Positions 34,342 through 43,052 of a stretch of 64,000 bases of DNA are shown here, piece after piece. The stretch's first letter is position 1. Each line of letters begins with the position of its first letter. The stretch lies in assembly GCF_016801025.1 (NCBI RefSeq), contig NZ_CP068983.1, forward strand, positions 2,101,888-2,165,887. Reading direction: 5' to 3'. A program made the translations under genes and the position numbers. The notes beneath the pieces were generated by a model that saw only the letters and a program-made list of their open reading frames with translations, was not told the origin of the DNA and did no database searches. Origin of the DNA: Paradevosia shaoguanensis (GTDB lineage: Bacteria > Pseudomonadota > Alphaproteobacteria > Rhizobiales > Devosiaceae).

Positions 34342-34772
34342 GTGACGACGGCCAGGTGCGGCTCGAGCACGTTGAGCACCAGGCGCAGATCGTGGCCGCG
34401 CTTGAGGATGCGTCCCTGCTGGTTGACGACCATGTACTGGCCTTGTCGATTGCGCAGCTTTGGCTGCTTCTCGATGGAGTAGAGCGGACGCTCGGAATTG
34501 CGGGCGAAGACCGAGAAGACGGCACGCTCGCGCAGGAAATCCATGGCGTAGTCCCGCCATTCGCTCTTGGCGACCTTGCGGCCATAGACGGAGAGTATCA
34601 GCCCCAGTTCGATGCGATCGAAGGCGACATAGGGAACGGGCTTGCTGGGATGGTGGGCGGGTTGTTGCTCGCTCACATGCACAAGGCTGAGCCCCCTGGG
34701 GCCACCCTGCTGACCTTCGGCCAACTGCACGATCTCCTGTTCGATCCGGCGGGATGACCGGACGCTTGTCAT
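34338..34772 (-). CDS. DUF2794 family protein
   Basis: 144 residues. The conserved core is VAFDRIELGLILSVYGR, WRDYAMDFLRERAVFSVFAR, LYSIEKQPKL and GRILKRGHDLRLVLNVL, which I recognise as the alphaproteobacterial DUF2794 family. It is soluble and its function is unknown. The N-terminal 45 residues are not conserved in my memory of the family, so a later start is possible. Shares a 4-bp overlap with the downstream GNAT. Confidence 0.85.
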   Translation of the reverse strand: MTSVRSSRRIEQEIVQLAEGQQGGPRGLSLVHVSEQQPAHHPSKPVPYVAFDRIELGLILSVYGRKVAKSEWRDYAMDFLRERAVFSVFARNSERPLYSIEKQPKLRNRQGQYMVVNQQGRILKRGHDLRLVLNVLEPHLAVVT

Positions 34773-34944
34773 CGATCAGTCATGATCGCGTTGTTTGCGA
34801 GCGGAAGCAAGCCTGTGGGTGCGAGGTCGGCGGCGTCGAGTGTCACATAGCCGATTATGTCTTCGCGTGCGCGAAATTACCCAAATTCGAACACATTGTG
34901 TCCGCGCTGGCGCCTGAAAGCACCAGCATAACATCGACATTGCC

Positions 34945-35061
34945 TCCAGTGGCCGGTGTCCGGGCTGACCGAGCCCCCAAACCATGATGCCCAGACACCG
35001 GCCGCCCCTAAAGACCAGTCAGACTAATTTCCTCCCGCCTTGCCCAGGCGGGAGTTTTGTT
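34945..35061 (+). ncRNA. Candidate small RNA with intrinsic terminator
   Basis: About 117 nt. A 10-bp outer stem GGCCGGTGTC/GACACCGGCC (34951-34960 with 34994-35003) encloses a second hairpin GGGCT-GACCG-AGCCC. A single-stranded linker (AAAGACCAGTCAGACTAATT) leads to a terminator, CTCCCGCCT/AGGCGGGAG, then TTTTGTTGTT (35032-35064). No plus-strand gene lies next to it, so the terminator needs a short transcript of its own. The CCUCCC at the foot of the terminator could pair with ribosome-binding sites. The remainder of 34773-35073 holds only the promoter side of the DUF2794 gene. Confidence 0.55.
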
Positions 35062-35073
35062 GTTGGCCTGCCA

Positions 35074-35799
35074 CTATTGCTGAAATGCCGCAGCGCCGAG
35101 AATATTTCCCGGTAGCCCGTTTTCCTCTTCCTGGACGATGATCACCGCGCCGTTATTCTTGTCGGTGATGACTTCCGAGAGCGGCAGCTTGAGATGGGCG
35201 CCGGCGCCCGGCTCCCACATGCCCACGGCCTGCCGTGACGTGACGACATTGGTGTAGGTCACGCGCTTGCCTTCGTTCTCGCCCTTTTCGATATCGACGT
35301 CAGCGCGGTCGACATAGGTCACGAGCCAGACGACGGAATCGCCAAGGCCGGCCTGGCCTTCGATATCGACGGTCAGCATGCCGTTGGACGTATCGAGGGA
35401 GACGGGCAGGGAGAGCTTGGTCATCGCCATGGCCGCGTCGATCTCGCGCTGGCGGGAGCCAACCACGCCCTTGAAGCCGTTGACGACCATTTGCGGCGTA
35501 TAGATGCGGCCGCTGCGCCAGCGGGCGGCGTAGTTCTTCTGGTGGGTCGTATTGGCCTTGGCGCCGAACGTGTCGGGCCAGCCGATATAGTCCCAGTAAT
35601 CGACATGGTAGGAGAGCGCGATGACGCCCGGTTGCTGCGCCAGCTTGGCAAGCAGGGCATCGGCCGGCGGGCAGGAAACGCAGCCCTGGGAGGTGAAGAG
35701 TTCGAGGACCGCCTTGGGCTGGACGCGCACCTCCACCGCATTGGCGGGAAGCGCGAGAACAAGGCCGAGAAAGGTGCCCAGAAGGGGTCGGAAAATCAT
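35074..35799 (-). CDS. DUF1223 secreted thioredoxin-like protein
   Basis: 241 residues, starting at the ATG that yields the signal peptide MIFRPLLGTFLGLVLALPANA. The mature domain shows VLELFTSQGCVSCPPADALL (thioredoxin-like CVSC), YHVDYWDYIGWPD, and IYTPQMVVNG, the hallmark of DUF1223. It is expected to be periplasmic and redox-active, but no substrate is known. It follows acnA's operon on the same strand by a divergent gap; no obvious operon partner. Confidence 0.87.
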   Translation of the reverse strand: MIFRPLLGTFLGLVLALPANAVEVRVQPKAVLELFTSQGCVSCPPADALLAKLAQQPGVIALSYHVDYWDYIGWPDTFGAKANTTHQKNYAARWRSGRIYTPQMVVNGFKGVVGSRQREIDAAMAMTKLSLPVSLDTSNGMLTVDIEGQAGLGDSVVWLVTYVDRADVDIEKGENEGKRVTYTNVVTSRQAVGMWEPGAGAHLKLPLSEVITDKNNGAVIIVQEEENGLPGNILGAAAFQQ

Positions 35800-35921
35800 G
35801 GGCAAAGTTCTAGGCAGGGATCGGTGAGAGAGCCAGTCAAATCGATGAGAGGCCATCTTCGCCTACAGATCGCCTCGCCGAGAGGCGGGCGGGGAGTGTT
35901 GGCTCCCCGCCGCAACAGGCG

Positions 35922-38597
35922 TCAGGCGGCGACGAGGTTGCGCAGCACGTAGTGCAGGATGCCGCCATTGTTGAAGTAGTCGAGTTCGTTCTCGGTATCG
36001 ATGCGGCAGCGGGTCTTCACTTCCGAGATACGGCCGTCCGAGTGGACGATCTTGACGATGACGTCCGAACGCGGGGTCAGGGTCGTGAGGCCCTCGATAG
36101 TGACCGTTTCGGTGCCGTCGAGGCCGAGCGTCTGCCAGCTCTCGCCTTCGGCGAACTGGAGCGGCAGCACGCCCATGCCGATGAGGTTGGAGCGGTGGAT
36201 ACGCTCAAAGCTCTGGGCGACGACGGCGCGCACGCCCAGGAGCGTGGTGCCCTTGGCGGCCCAGTCACGCGAGGAGCCGGTGCCGTATTCCTTGCCGGCG
36301 AAAATTACCAGCGGGGTATCCGACTTCTGATAGGCCATGGCGGCATCGTAGATCGGCATCTGCTGGCCATTGGGCCCGAGGGTGAAGCCGCCTTCCACGC
36401 CCGGCACCATCTGGTTCTTGATGCGGATGTTGGCGAAGGTGCCACGCATCATGACTTCGTGGTTGCCGCGGCGGGCGCCATAGGAGTTGAAGTCCTTGGG
36501 CGCGACCTGGTGCTCGGTGAGATAGATGCCGGCAGGGGTCGAGGGCTTGAACGAACCGGCCGGGGAAATGTGGTCGGTGGTGATCGAATCCAGGAAGAGA
36601 CCGAGCACGCGGGCGTTCTTGATGTCGGTGACCGGCGCCGGAGTTATTTCGAGATGCTCGAAATAGGGCGGGTTCTGGACATAGGTCGAGGACGAGTTCC
36701 AGCGATAGGTCTCGCCGCCATCCACTGCGATGCCCTGCCAATGCTCGTCGCCCTTGAAGACGTCCGAATAGCGCTTGGTGAACATCTGCGGGGTGACGTT
36801 GGCGCGGACGATGTCGGCGATTTCCTTGTTGGTCGGCCAGATGTCCTTGAGATAGACGGGCTTGCCATCCTTGCCGGTGCCGATCGGATCCTTGGCGATG
36901 TCGATCTTGAGCGAGCCGGCCAGCGCATAGGCGACGACCAGCGGCGGGGAAGCGAGGAAGTTCGCCTTGACGTCCGGGTTGACGCGCCCTTCGAAGTTAC
37001 GATTGCCCGAAAGCACCGAGGCGGCGACGAGGTCACCGGTCTGCACGGCCTTGGAAATGGCCGGCGGGAGCGGGCCGGAATTGCCGATACAGGTGGTGCA
37101 GCCATAACCGACGAGGTTGAAGCCGATGGCGTCGAGGTCGGCCTGCAGGCCCGAAGCGGTAAGGTAGTCGGTGACCACCTGCGAGCCGGGGGCCAGCGAG
37201 GTCTTTACCCAGGGCTTGGAATTGAGGCCGAGTTCACGCGCCTTGCGGGCGACGAGGCCGGCGGCGACCAGCACCGAGGGGTTGGAGGTATTGGTGCACG
37301 AGGTGATGGCGGCGATGACGACGTCGCCGTGGCCGATCGAGAAGTTCTCGCCCTCGACGGCGACCTTGGGGTCGTCGGTCTTAGCGAAATCCTTGACGAG
37401 GGAAGCGGCGAACTTGTCCTTGGCCTCGGCGAGGACCAGGCGGTCCTGCGGGCGCTTGGGGCCGGAGATGGAGGGCACGACGGCCGAGAGGTCGAGCTCG
37501 AGCGTGTCGGTGAAGACCGGGTCGGGCGAGGAGGTCTCGCGGAACATGCCCTGGGCCTTGGAATAGGCTTCGACCAGCGCGATCCGGTCGGCGGTGCGGC
37601 CGGACGTGGTGAGGTAGGAGAGGGTATCGGTGTCGACCGGGAAGAAGCCGCAGGTGGCGCCGTATTCGGGAGCCATGTTGGCGATGGTCGCCTGGTCTTC
37701 CAGGGAGAGGTAATCCAGGCCCGGGCCATAGAACTCGACGAACTTGCCGACAACGCCCTTCTTGCGGAGCATCTCGGTGACGGTGAGCACGAGGTCGGTG
37801 GCGGTGATGCCTTCGTTGATCTTGCCGGTGAGCTTGAAGCCGATGACTTCGGGGATCAGCATGGTGATGGGCTGGCCGAGCATGGCAGCCTCGGCCTCGA
37901 TGCCGCCCACGCCCCAGCCGAGGACCGAGAGGCCATTGACCATGGTGGTGTGGCTGTCGGTGCCGACTAGGGTGTCGGGATAGGCGACGGTTTCGCCGTT
38001 CTCGTCCTTGGTCCAGACGGTCTGGGCCAGGTATTCGAGGTTCACCTGGTGGCAGATGCCGGTGCCGGGCGGCACGACGCGGAAATTGTCAAAGGCCTGC
38101 TGGCCCCAGCGCAGGAATTCGTAGCGCTCGCCGTTGCGCTCGTATTCGAGCTCGACGTTCTGGTTGAAGGCAAGCTGGGTGCCGAAGCTGTCGACCATGA
38201 CCGAGTGGTCGATGACGAGGTCGACGGGAACGAGCGGGTTGATCTTCTGCGGATCGGCGCCGAGCTTGGCGGTGGCATCGCGCATGGCGGCGAGGTCGAC
38301 GACGGCGGGGACGCCGGTGAAGTCCTGCATGAGGACGCGCGCCGGGCGGTAGGAGATCTCGTGCTCGCTGGTCTTCTCGGTCAGCCAGGTCACAAAGGCC
38401 TTGATGTCTTCCTTGGTGACCGTGCGCCCATCTTCGAAGCGCAGCAGGTTTTCAAGGACGACCTTGAGCGAATGGGGGAGCTTGGAAACGCCGGGCAGGC
38501 CGTTCTTCTCTGCTTCGGGAATCGAGAAGTACGTGTAGGTCTTCCCTCCGACCGTCAGAGTGGCCTTCGAATTGAAGCTGTTGAGGGATTGAGTCAC
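35922..38597 (-). CDS. acnA: Aconitate hydratase AcnA
   Basis: 891 residues from a GTG. The [4Fe-4S] cysteines are in [13 protein letters not shown] and [14 protein letters not shown]. The swivel domain has [14 protein letters not shown]. It interconverts citrate and isocitrate in the TCA cycle. It is divergent from ccmA; the gap holds a 21-bp near-perfect inverted repeat that may be an operator. A GC hairpin (35889-35910) after the stop may act as its terminator, though its T tract is poor. Confidence 0.97.
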   Translation of the reverse strand: MTQSLNSFNSKATLTVGGKTYTYFSIPEAEKNGLPGVSKLPHSLKVVLENLLRFEDGRTVTKEDIKAFVTWLTEKTSEHEISYRPARVLMQDFTGVPAVVDLAAMRDATAKLGADPQKINPLVPVDLVIDHSVMVDSFGTQLAFNQNVELEYERNGERYEFLRWGQQAFDNFRVVPPGTGICHQVNLEYLAQTVWTKDENGETVAYPDTLVGTDSHTTMVNGLSVLGWGVGGIEAEAAMLGQPITMLIPEVIGFKLTGKINEGITATDLVLTVTEMLRKKGVVGKFVEFYGPGLDYLSLEDQATIANMAPEYGATCGFFPVDTDTLSYLTTSGRTADRIALVEAYSKAQGMFRETSSPDPVFTDTLELDLSAVVPSISGPKRPQDRLVLAEAKDKFAASLVKDFAKTDDPKVAVEGENFSIGHGDVVIAAITSCTNTSNPSVLVAAGLVARKARELGLNSKPWVKTSLAPGSQVVTDYLTASGLQADLDAIGFNLVGYGCTTCIGNSGPLPPAISKAVQTGDLVAASVLSGNRNFEGRVNPDVKANFLASPPLVVAYALAGSLKIDIAKDPIGTGKDGKPVYLKDIWPTNKEIADIVRANVTPQMFTKRYSDVFKGDEHWQGIAVDGGETYRWNSSSTYVQNPPYFEHLEITPAPVTDIKNARVLGLFLDSITTDHISPAGSFKPSTPAGIYLTEHQVAPKDFNSYGARRGNHEVMMRGTFANIRIKNQMVPGVEGGFTLGPNGQQMPIYDAAMAYQKSDTPLVIFAGKEYGTGSSRDWAAKGTTLLGVRAVVAQSFERIHRSNLIGMGVLPLQFAEGESWQTLGLDGTETVTIEGLTTLTPRSDVIVKIVHSDGRISEVKTRCRIDTENELDYFNNGGILHYVLRNLVAA

Positions 38598-38694
38598 GGG
38601 ACCGCCTATCGCTTTTGGGTTGGCCGCACCGCACCAAATAGCCTGCGACAATAGGACCCAGAAGGGGTCCGGCGGACCAGTTGGGGCGTCTCGG

Positions 38695-38715
38695 AGATTG
38701 GAACCGGTCCAATCT
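38695..38715. promoter_or_regulatory. Inverted repeat in the acnA/ccmA divergent gap
   Basis: Perfect 8-bp arms AGATTGGA and TCCAATCT around ACCGG. It lies about 100 bp from the acnA start and 70 bp from the ccmA start, so it could serve either promoter. The regulator is unknown. Confidence 0.45.
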
Positions 38716-38783
38716 AGTGGGGCTTATAGTCAAATCATTTCGCGCTTGCCAGTACCTGCGTGAGTTCAATAGGACATGTTGCC

Positions 38784-39416
38784 ATGCCCCCGACCACGCA
38801 TCTGCCCGCCCGCACGCTGAGCGTTTCCGGCCTCGCCCTGCGGCGGGGGGAACGACTGCTGTTCGATGACGTGGGCTTTACGGTCGAGCCGGGCGAGATT
38901 CTCCTGCTGCGTGGACCCAACGGGGCGGGCAAGACCAGCCTCATCAAATGCCTTGCCGGTTTCCTGCGCGCCGATGAGGGAAGCGTGGTGGTTTCCGGCC
39001 AGGGCGAGGAAGAGCGCTGGCAGGAGGACGTGCACTTTCTCGGGCACCTCTCGGCGGTCAAGGCGCGGCTCAAGGTCGGCGAAAATCTCGGGATCTGGGC
39101 GGCGGTCAATGGCGGGGGCGGCTCGGTCGAGGCGGCGCTGGAGCGCGTGGGCCTCGGGGCATTGTTCAACCTCGACGCCGGCTATCTCTCGGCGGGGCAG
39201 ACGCGCCGCCTGGCGCTGGCACGACTTCTCGTCTCCCCGCGCCCGATCTGGCTGCTGGACGAGCCGACGTCGGCGCTCGACAAGGCCGGGGACCGGCTGG
39301 TGGGTGAGTTGATCGACGAGCACCTGGCGAGCGGCGGGCTGGCGGTGGCGGCGACGCATCTGGAACTGCAGATCGCCGATTCCGGTCGCATCAGGACGCT
39401 GGAGCTTGGGGCTTGA
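38784..39416 (+). CDS. ccmA: Haem exporter ATP-binding protein CcmA
   Basis: 210 residues from the ATG behind AGGACA; a GTG at 38760 is possible. Walker A is GPNGAGKTS, signature LSAGQ, Walker B WLLDEPTSALD, H-loop ATH. It powers the CcmABCD complex, which releases holo-CcmE in cytochrome c maturation. The stop overlaps the ccmB TTG start by 4 bp. Confidence 0.94.
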   Translation: MPPTTHLPARTLSVSGLALRRGERLLFDDVGFTVEPGEILLLRGPNGAGKTSLIKCLAGFLRADEGSVVVSGQGEEERWQEDVHFLGHLSAVKARLKVGENLGIWAAVNGGGGSVEAALERVGLGALFNLDAGYLSAGQTRRLALARLLVSPRPIWLLDEPTSALDKAGDRLVGELIDEHLASGGLAVAATHLELQIADSGRIRTLELGA

Positions 39417-40066
39417 AGGGTTTTTTCGCGATCGTCGGCCGCGACCTGCGGGTCGCCACGCGGATCGGCGGCGATGCGCTGACGCTGGTGCTGTTCTTCG
39501 TGATGGTCGGGTCGATCGTGCCCTTTGCCATCGGGCCGGACAAGGCGATGCTGGCTAAACTCGCGCCCGGGCTCACCTGGATCGCGGCGTTCCTCTCGAT
39601 TCTGCTCGGGCTCGACCGGCTGTTCCGGAACGATGCCGAGGACGGCTCGCTCCAGCTCTACAAGTTCGCCCGCACGCCGCTCGAAATGGTCGTTGCCGCA
39701 AAAGTGATCGCGCATTGGCTGCTGACGGCGCTGCCGCTCATCGTGGCGAGCCCGGTGCTGGCGATCCTGCTCAACATGGATATGGAGACCTGGCTGCGCA
39801 CGGTGCTGTCGCTGCTGGTCGGCACGCCGGGGCTGGTGGCGCTGGGGGCCATGGGGGCGGCGGTGACCGTGTCCCTGCCGCGCGGCGGGCTCATTGCGCC
39901 GGTGCTGATCCTGCCGCTGGCCATTCCGGTCCTGATCTTCGGGTCGTCGGCCATTGCCGGCCAGCAGGCCGGGGCGGCGACCCTGTTTCTTGCGGCAATT
40001 AGCCTCGTGCTGCTGGCGCTTGCGCCGTTCGCCGGGGCGCTTGCACTCCGCGTGAGCGAGGAATAG
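39413..40066 (+). CDS. ccmB: Haem exporter membrane subunit CcmB
   Basis: 217 residues from a TTG that overlaps ccmA. Six transmembrane helices and conserved FFAIVGRDLRVATR, FRNDAEDGSL, and GTPGLVALGAMGAAVTV. It forms the membrane part of the CcmAB transporter. ccmC follows after 11 bp. Confidence 0.94.
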   Translation: MKGFFAIVGRDLRVATRIGGDALTLVLFFVMVGSIVPFAIGPDKAMLAKLAPGLTWIAAFLSILLGLDRLFRNDAEDGSLQLYKFARTPLEMVVAAKVIAHWLLTALPLIVASPVLAILLNMDMETWLRTVLSLLVGTPGLVALGAMGAAVTVSLPRGGLIAPVLILPLAIPVLIFGSSAIAGQQAGAATLFLAAISLVLLALAPFAGALALRVSEE

Positions 40067-40077
40067 ACAACTCACCC

Positions 40078-40845
40078 ATGACTGTGGACCTTGCCCCCAA
40101 ACCCAATTGGTTCGCCCGGATCGCCAATCCCAGCCAGTTCCTGGGATGGACGCGCCCGTTGCTGTGGCCGCTCACGATCCTGACCGCGATCGCCTTTGCC
40201 GTGGGGCTCTATTTAGCCTTCCTCGATTCCCCGCCCGACTACCAGATGGGCGACACGGTCCGCATCATGTACATCCACGTGCCCAATGCGTGGCTGAGCC
40301 AGTTCGTCTATGGCGTGATGGCGGTTTCGGCGCTCGGCAGCCTCATCTGGCGCCACCCGATGGCCGACGTCTCGATGAAGGCGGCGGCCCCGCTCGGAGC
40401 CGTGTTCACCGCACTGGCGCTCTTTACCGGCTCGCTCTGGGGCCGGCCGACCTGGGGCACGTTCTGGGAATGGGACGGGCGCATGACGTCCACCCTTGTG
40501 CTTTTCCTCATCTATCTCGGGCTGATCGCGCTCTGGCGTGCGTTCGAGGACCAGTTGCGCGCCGGGCGCGTGGTGGCGGTCTTTACGTTGATCGGCGCGA
40601 TCAACATCCCGATCGTCAAGTTCTCGGTCGACTGGTGGCAGACGCTGCATCAGCCTTCGAGCGTCATCACGCCCGATGGCCCGCATATGCCCGGCTCGAT
40701 CCTTACCCCGCTTCTCGTGATGATGGCGGCCTTCACGCTGCTGTTCGCCACGCTCCAGCTTAAGGCGATGCATACCGAGATCCGGCGCCGGCGCCTGGCC
40801 ACACTCGAACGGCAGCGAGCTGCCATGGCGGAGGGCGCGAAATGA
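40078..40845 (+). CDS. ccmC: Haem handling protein CcmC
   Basis: 255 residues with six transmembrane helices. The tryptophan-rich WWD motif is WGRPTWGTFWEWDGR and haem-ligand histidines are in YIHVPNAW and TLHQPSS. It loads haem onto CcmE in the periplasm. Its stop overlaps the ccmD start by 4 bp. Confidence 0.96.
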   Translation: MTVDLAPKPNWFARIANPSQFLGWTRPLLWPLTILTAIAFAVGLYLAFLDSPPDYQMGDTVRIMYIHVPNAWLSQFVYGVMAVSALGSLIWRHPMADVSMKAAAPLGAVFTALALFTGSLWGRPTWGTFWEWDGRMTSTLVLFLIYLGLIALWRAFEDQLRAGRVVAVFTLIGAINIPIVKFSVDWWQTLHQPSSVITPDGPHMPGSILTPLLVMMAAFTLLFATLQLKAMHTEIRRRRLATLERQRAAMAEGAK

Positions 40846-41012
40846 TCGATCTCGGACCGCATGCCGTCTTCATCATCTGGGCCTATATCGGGGTGGCTGC
40901 CGCGGTGGTCGGGCTCGTCGTCTGGACGGTCGCTTCCGGGTGGCGGGTCGAGGGGCGCATTGCCGAACTCGAGGCCCAGGGCGTCCGCCGTCGCGCGGAG
41001 AAGGCTTCTTGA
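40842..41012 (+). CDS. ccmD: Small haem exporter subunit CcmD
   Basis: 56 residues: MIDLGPHAVFIIWAYIGVAA opens a single transmembrane helix, followed by a basic cytoplasmic tail (RVEGRIAELEAQGVRRRAEK). This is the typical CcmD plan. It holds CcmE at CcmAC. It overlaps ccmC and ccmG by 4 bp on each side. Confidence 0.9.
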   Translation: MIDLGPHAVFIIWAYIGVAAAVVGLVVWTVASGWRVEGRIAELEAQGVRRRAEKAS

Positions 41013-41551
41013 ACCGTTTCGTCCTGCTTGCCCTGCCGCTGATCGCGCTCGTTGCGCTGGTGGCAGTGTTCGCCACGAGCCTCAATCGCGATCCTAGCCT
41101 GGTACAGTCGGTGCTGATCGACAAGCCTGCCCCGCAATTCGCGCTGGCAGCCGTCGAGGGGCTCAACGCGCCCGGCTTCGATACCGAAGCGCTCAAGGGC
41201 GAGGTGACGGTGGTCAACGTCTTCGCCTCATGGTGCATCCCCTGCCGGGCCGAGCATCCGGTGCTGACCCAGCTCAAGGCGGCGACGGGCGTGCGGCTCT
41301 TCGGCATCAACCAGAAGGACGCGCCCGAGAATGCGACGGCGTTCCTCAGGGAGCTGGGCAACCCCTATGACAAGGTGGGTGCCGACCGCGACAACCGGGT
41401 ATCGATCGACTGGGGCGTCTATGGCGTGCCAGAGACGTTCGTGGTGGACCGGAACGGGGTCATCACCTTCAAGCATGTGGGGCCGATGACGCCCGAAACG
41501 CTGACGCGGGACATGATCCCGGCCATCCAGAAAGCAGAAGCGCGCACCTAG
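41009..41551 (+). CDS. ccmG: Thiol:disulfide interchange protein CcmG/DsbE
   Basis: 180 residues from a TTG that overlaps the ccmD stop. An N-terminal membrane anchor (FVLLALPLIALVALVAVFA) is followed by a periplasmic thioredoxin fold with the active site WCIPC and the cis-proline loop YGVPETFVVD. It reduces the haem-binding cysteines of apocytochrome c. It is the last gene of ccmABCDG. ccmE, ccmF and ccmH are not in the window. Confidence 0.94.
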   Translation: MNRFVLLALPLIALVALVAVFATSLNRDPSLVQSVLIDKPAPQFALAAVEGLNAPGFDTEALKGEVTVVNVFASWCIPCRAEHPVLTQLKAATGVRLFGINQKDAPENATAFLRELGNPYDKVGADRDNRVSIDWGVYGVPETFVVDRNGVITFKHVGPMTPETLTRDMIPAIQKAEART

Positions 41552-41788
41552 ACGCCGGCACGGATTGCTCCGGTCGGGTTTGCTGGTGGTTCCTTGGCGG
41601 CTCGGGGTGAGGTTTGCCTCAAGTCTATGTTTGCTAGCGATGTATGCGAGGCATGGCCTCGCCCCTTGAGCGTTTGAGGTTTCGACAAGCCCGTTCACGC
41701 AAGTTGCCCGCGAGCGCACTCCGGGCCGGTCACGTCACTCTTAGGCCGTAAGCCCAGGCGCCCCCGGGCTTCCCCCAACTCCCAGACC

Positions 41789-41846
41789 CTGGCGGCAGGG
41801 CGAGAGACGCGTGTGCACGATTGCGCGTCTCCAGTCCTGCCGCCAG
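41789..41846. repeat. Long imperfect hairpin in the ccmG-yciB gap
   Basis: Outer arms CTGGCGGCAGG/CCTGCCGCCAG (11 bp) and inner arms GAGACGCG/CGCGTCTC (8 bp) are separated by 4-base internal loops. It lies in the 880-bp non-coding gap 41552-42431 and is not followed by a T tract, so it does not look like a terminator. Confidence 0.6.
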
Positions 41847-41987
41847 CCGCCGCGGCACTGCGTACTGTGCCTCGCCGTTGGCGGAGGGATGGGAGGAGTA
41901 TGCGGGAGGGTGGTGGGGGCGGGGATAAGTTTTTTGGCACGGTCGTTCTTGCTCTCCGGATACCCTCGTTCTCACCCCGCCACCTTA

Positions 41988-42071
41988 CTTCCCCGGACTT
42001 GATCCGGGGCCTATTGCACCGCTCCACTCGAGTGGAGGGATCCGTGGGCCCCGGCTCTTCGGCCGGGGAAG
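41988..42071 (+). repeat. 84-bp triple-palindrome repeat, core copy D
   Basis: CTTCCCCGG to CCGGGGAAG, hairpin CCCCGGA-CTTGA-TCCGGGG, centre CTCCACTCGAGTGGAG, hairpin CCCCGGC-TCTTCG-GCCGGGG. It has no terminal repeats of the MITE type around it. Confidence 0.85.
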
Positions 42072-42181
42072 TGCGGTGGGTGGGGGGAGGGAGGGGTAGG
42101 AGGCAGTAAATGGGAAATGGTGAGGACGGAACGACGATCAGACAGAGGTCATGAAGCGAGCCGCTTTGCGTGATCTCTCCG

Positions 42182-42381
42182 GCAGGTCTCCCTCCCCCTT
42201 GCGGGGAGGGGATAGGGGTGGGGGTGCACAAACTAGAAGTTTGAGGCTCAGCCCCCTCAATCCCCTACAACGGGAGGAAGCCGTGGAGTCGCGAGAACGA
42301 TTACTCGGTAGATGGATAGCTCCGCGCCCGCTTGCTCACCCCCACCCCTGTCCCCTCCCCGCAAGGGGGAGGGAGACCTGC
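42182..42381. repeat. 45-bp inverted repeats flanking a 110-bp spacer
   Basis: Arm 42182-42226 (GCAGGTCTCCCTCCCCCTTG...) is matched by the reverse complement of 42337-42381 with one mismatch. The spacer has no gene. It is unrelated to the 84-bp repeat. It occupies the yciB end of the 880-bp gap; its outer edge lies about 50 bp after the yciB stop. Confidence 0.75.
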
Positions 42382-42431
42382 TGGCGTGATCGTGCCGGCG
42401 GTCGGTACGTTTGCGGTGGGAGGAATCCGGT

Positions 42432-43052
42432 CTAGGCCGTCTTCGGGGGCTGTTCCGGTTCGAGCGCGTATTTCTGCAGCAGCGGGAGCTGGAACATGGT
42501 GAAGACCACGGTGATGGGCATGGTGGCCCAGACCTTGAAGCTGACCCAGAGATCGGTGGAGAAGTTGCGCCAGATGAGTTCGTTGAGGACGGCCATGACG
42601 ACGAAGAAGAGGCCCCAGCGGAGCGTCATGATGGTCCAGCCTTCGGGCTTGAGCTTGTAGACTTCGCCGAAGACGTATTTGAGCAGGGATTGCTTGAAGA
42701 GGAGGCCGCCCAGGAGCACCACCGCGAAGAGCGAGTTGGTGATGGTGGGCTTCATCTTGATGAAGGTGTCGTCCTGGAGCCAGAGGGTGAGGCCGCCGAA
42801 GACGAGGACTACGACGCCGGTAACGAGCGGCATCACCGCGATCTTGCGCAGGAGCAGCCAGGAAAGCAGGAGAGAGACTGCCATCGCACCCATGAACCAG
42901 GCGGTGGCCGCGAAGATGTCGGCGCGGGCATTGGCGACGAAGAAAACCACGAGCGGGCCCAGTTCCAAGGCGAGCTTGGTGAGCTGGGGACGCAGTTCGT
43001 CCCAGTTGGGCTCGGCCGCCTTGGCTTCGGGCTTGGTGTTCTCGGTGGTCAT
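42432..43052 (-). CDS. yciB: Septation protein A (YciB/IspZ family)
   Basis: 206 residues with five or six transmembrane helices. Family motifs are [21 protein letters not shown] (read in pieces), [27 protein letters not shown] and [20 protein letters not shown]. YciB is an inner membrane protein that takes part in envelope and division integrity. It is the last gene of dapF-mtaB-ftsY-yciB and its ATG touches the ftsY stop. Confidence 0.93.
   Translation of the reverse strand: MTTENTKPEAKAAEPNWDELRPQLTKLALELGPLVVFFVANARADIFAATAWFMGAMAVSLLLSWLLLRKIAVMPLVTGVVVLVFGGLTLWLQDDTFIKMKPTITNSLFAVVLLGGLLFKQSLLKYVFGEVYKLKPEGWTIMTLRWGLFFVVMAVLNELIWRNFSTDLWVSFKVWATMPITVVFTMFQLPLLQKYALEPEQPPKTA

Noticed and set aside
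35952-37970. A 672-codon plus-strand open frame opposite acnA
   Set aside because: Aconitase is complete on the minus strand with both cluster-ligand motifs; the opposite frame is compositional shadow.
41789-41846. Transcription terminator for ccmG
   Set aside because: The hairpin is long but has no T tract on either strand and lies about 240 bp after the stop codon; better treated as a repeat structure.
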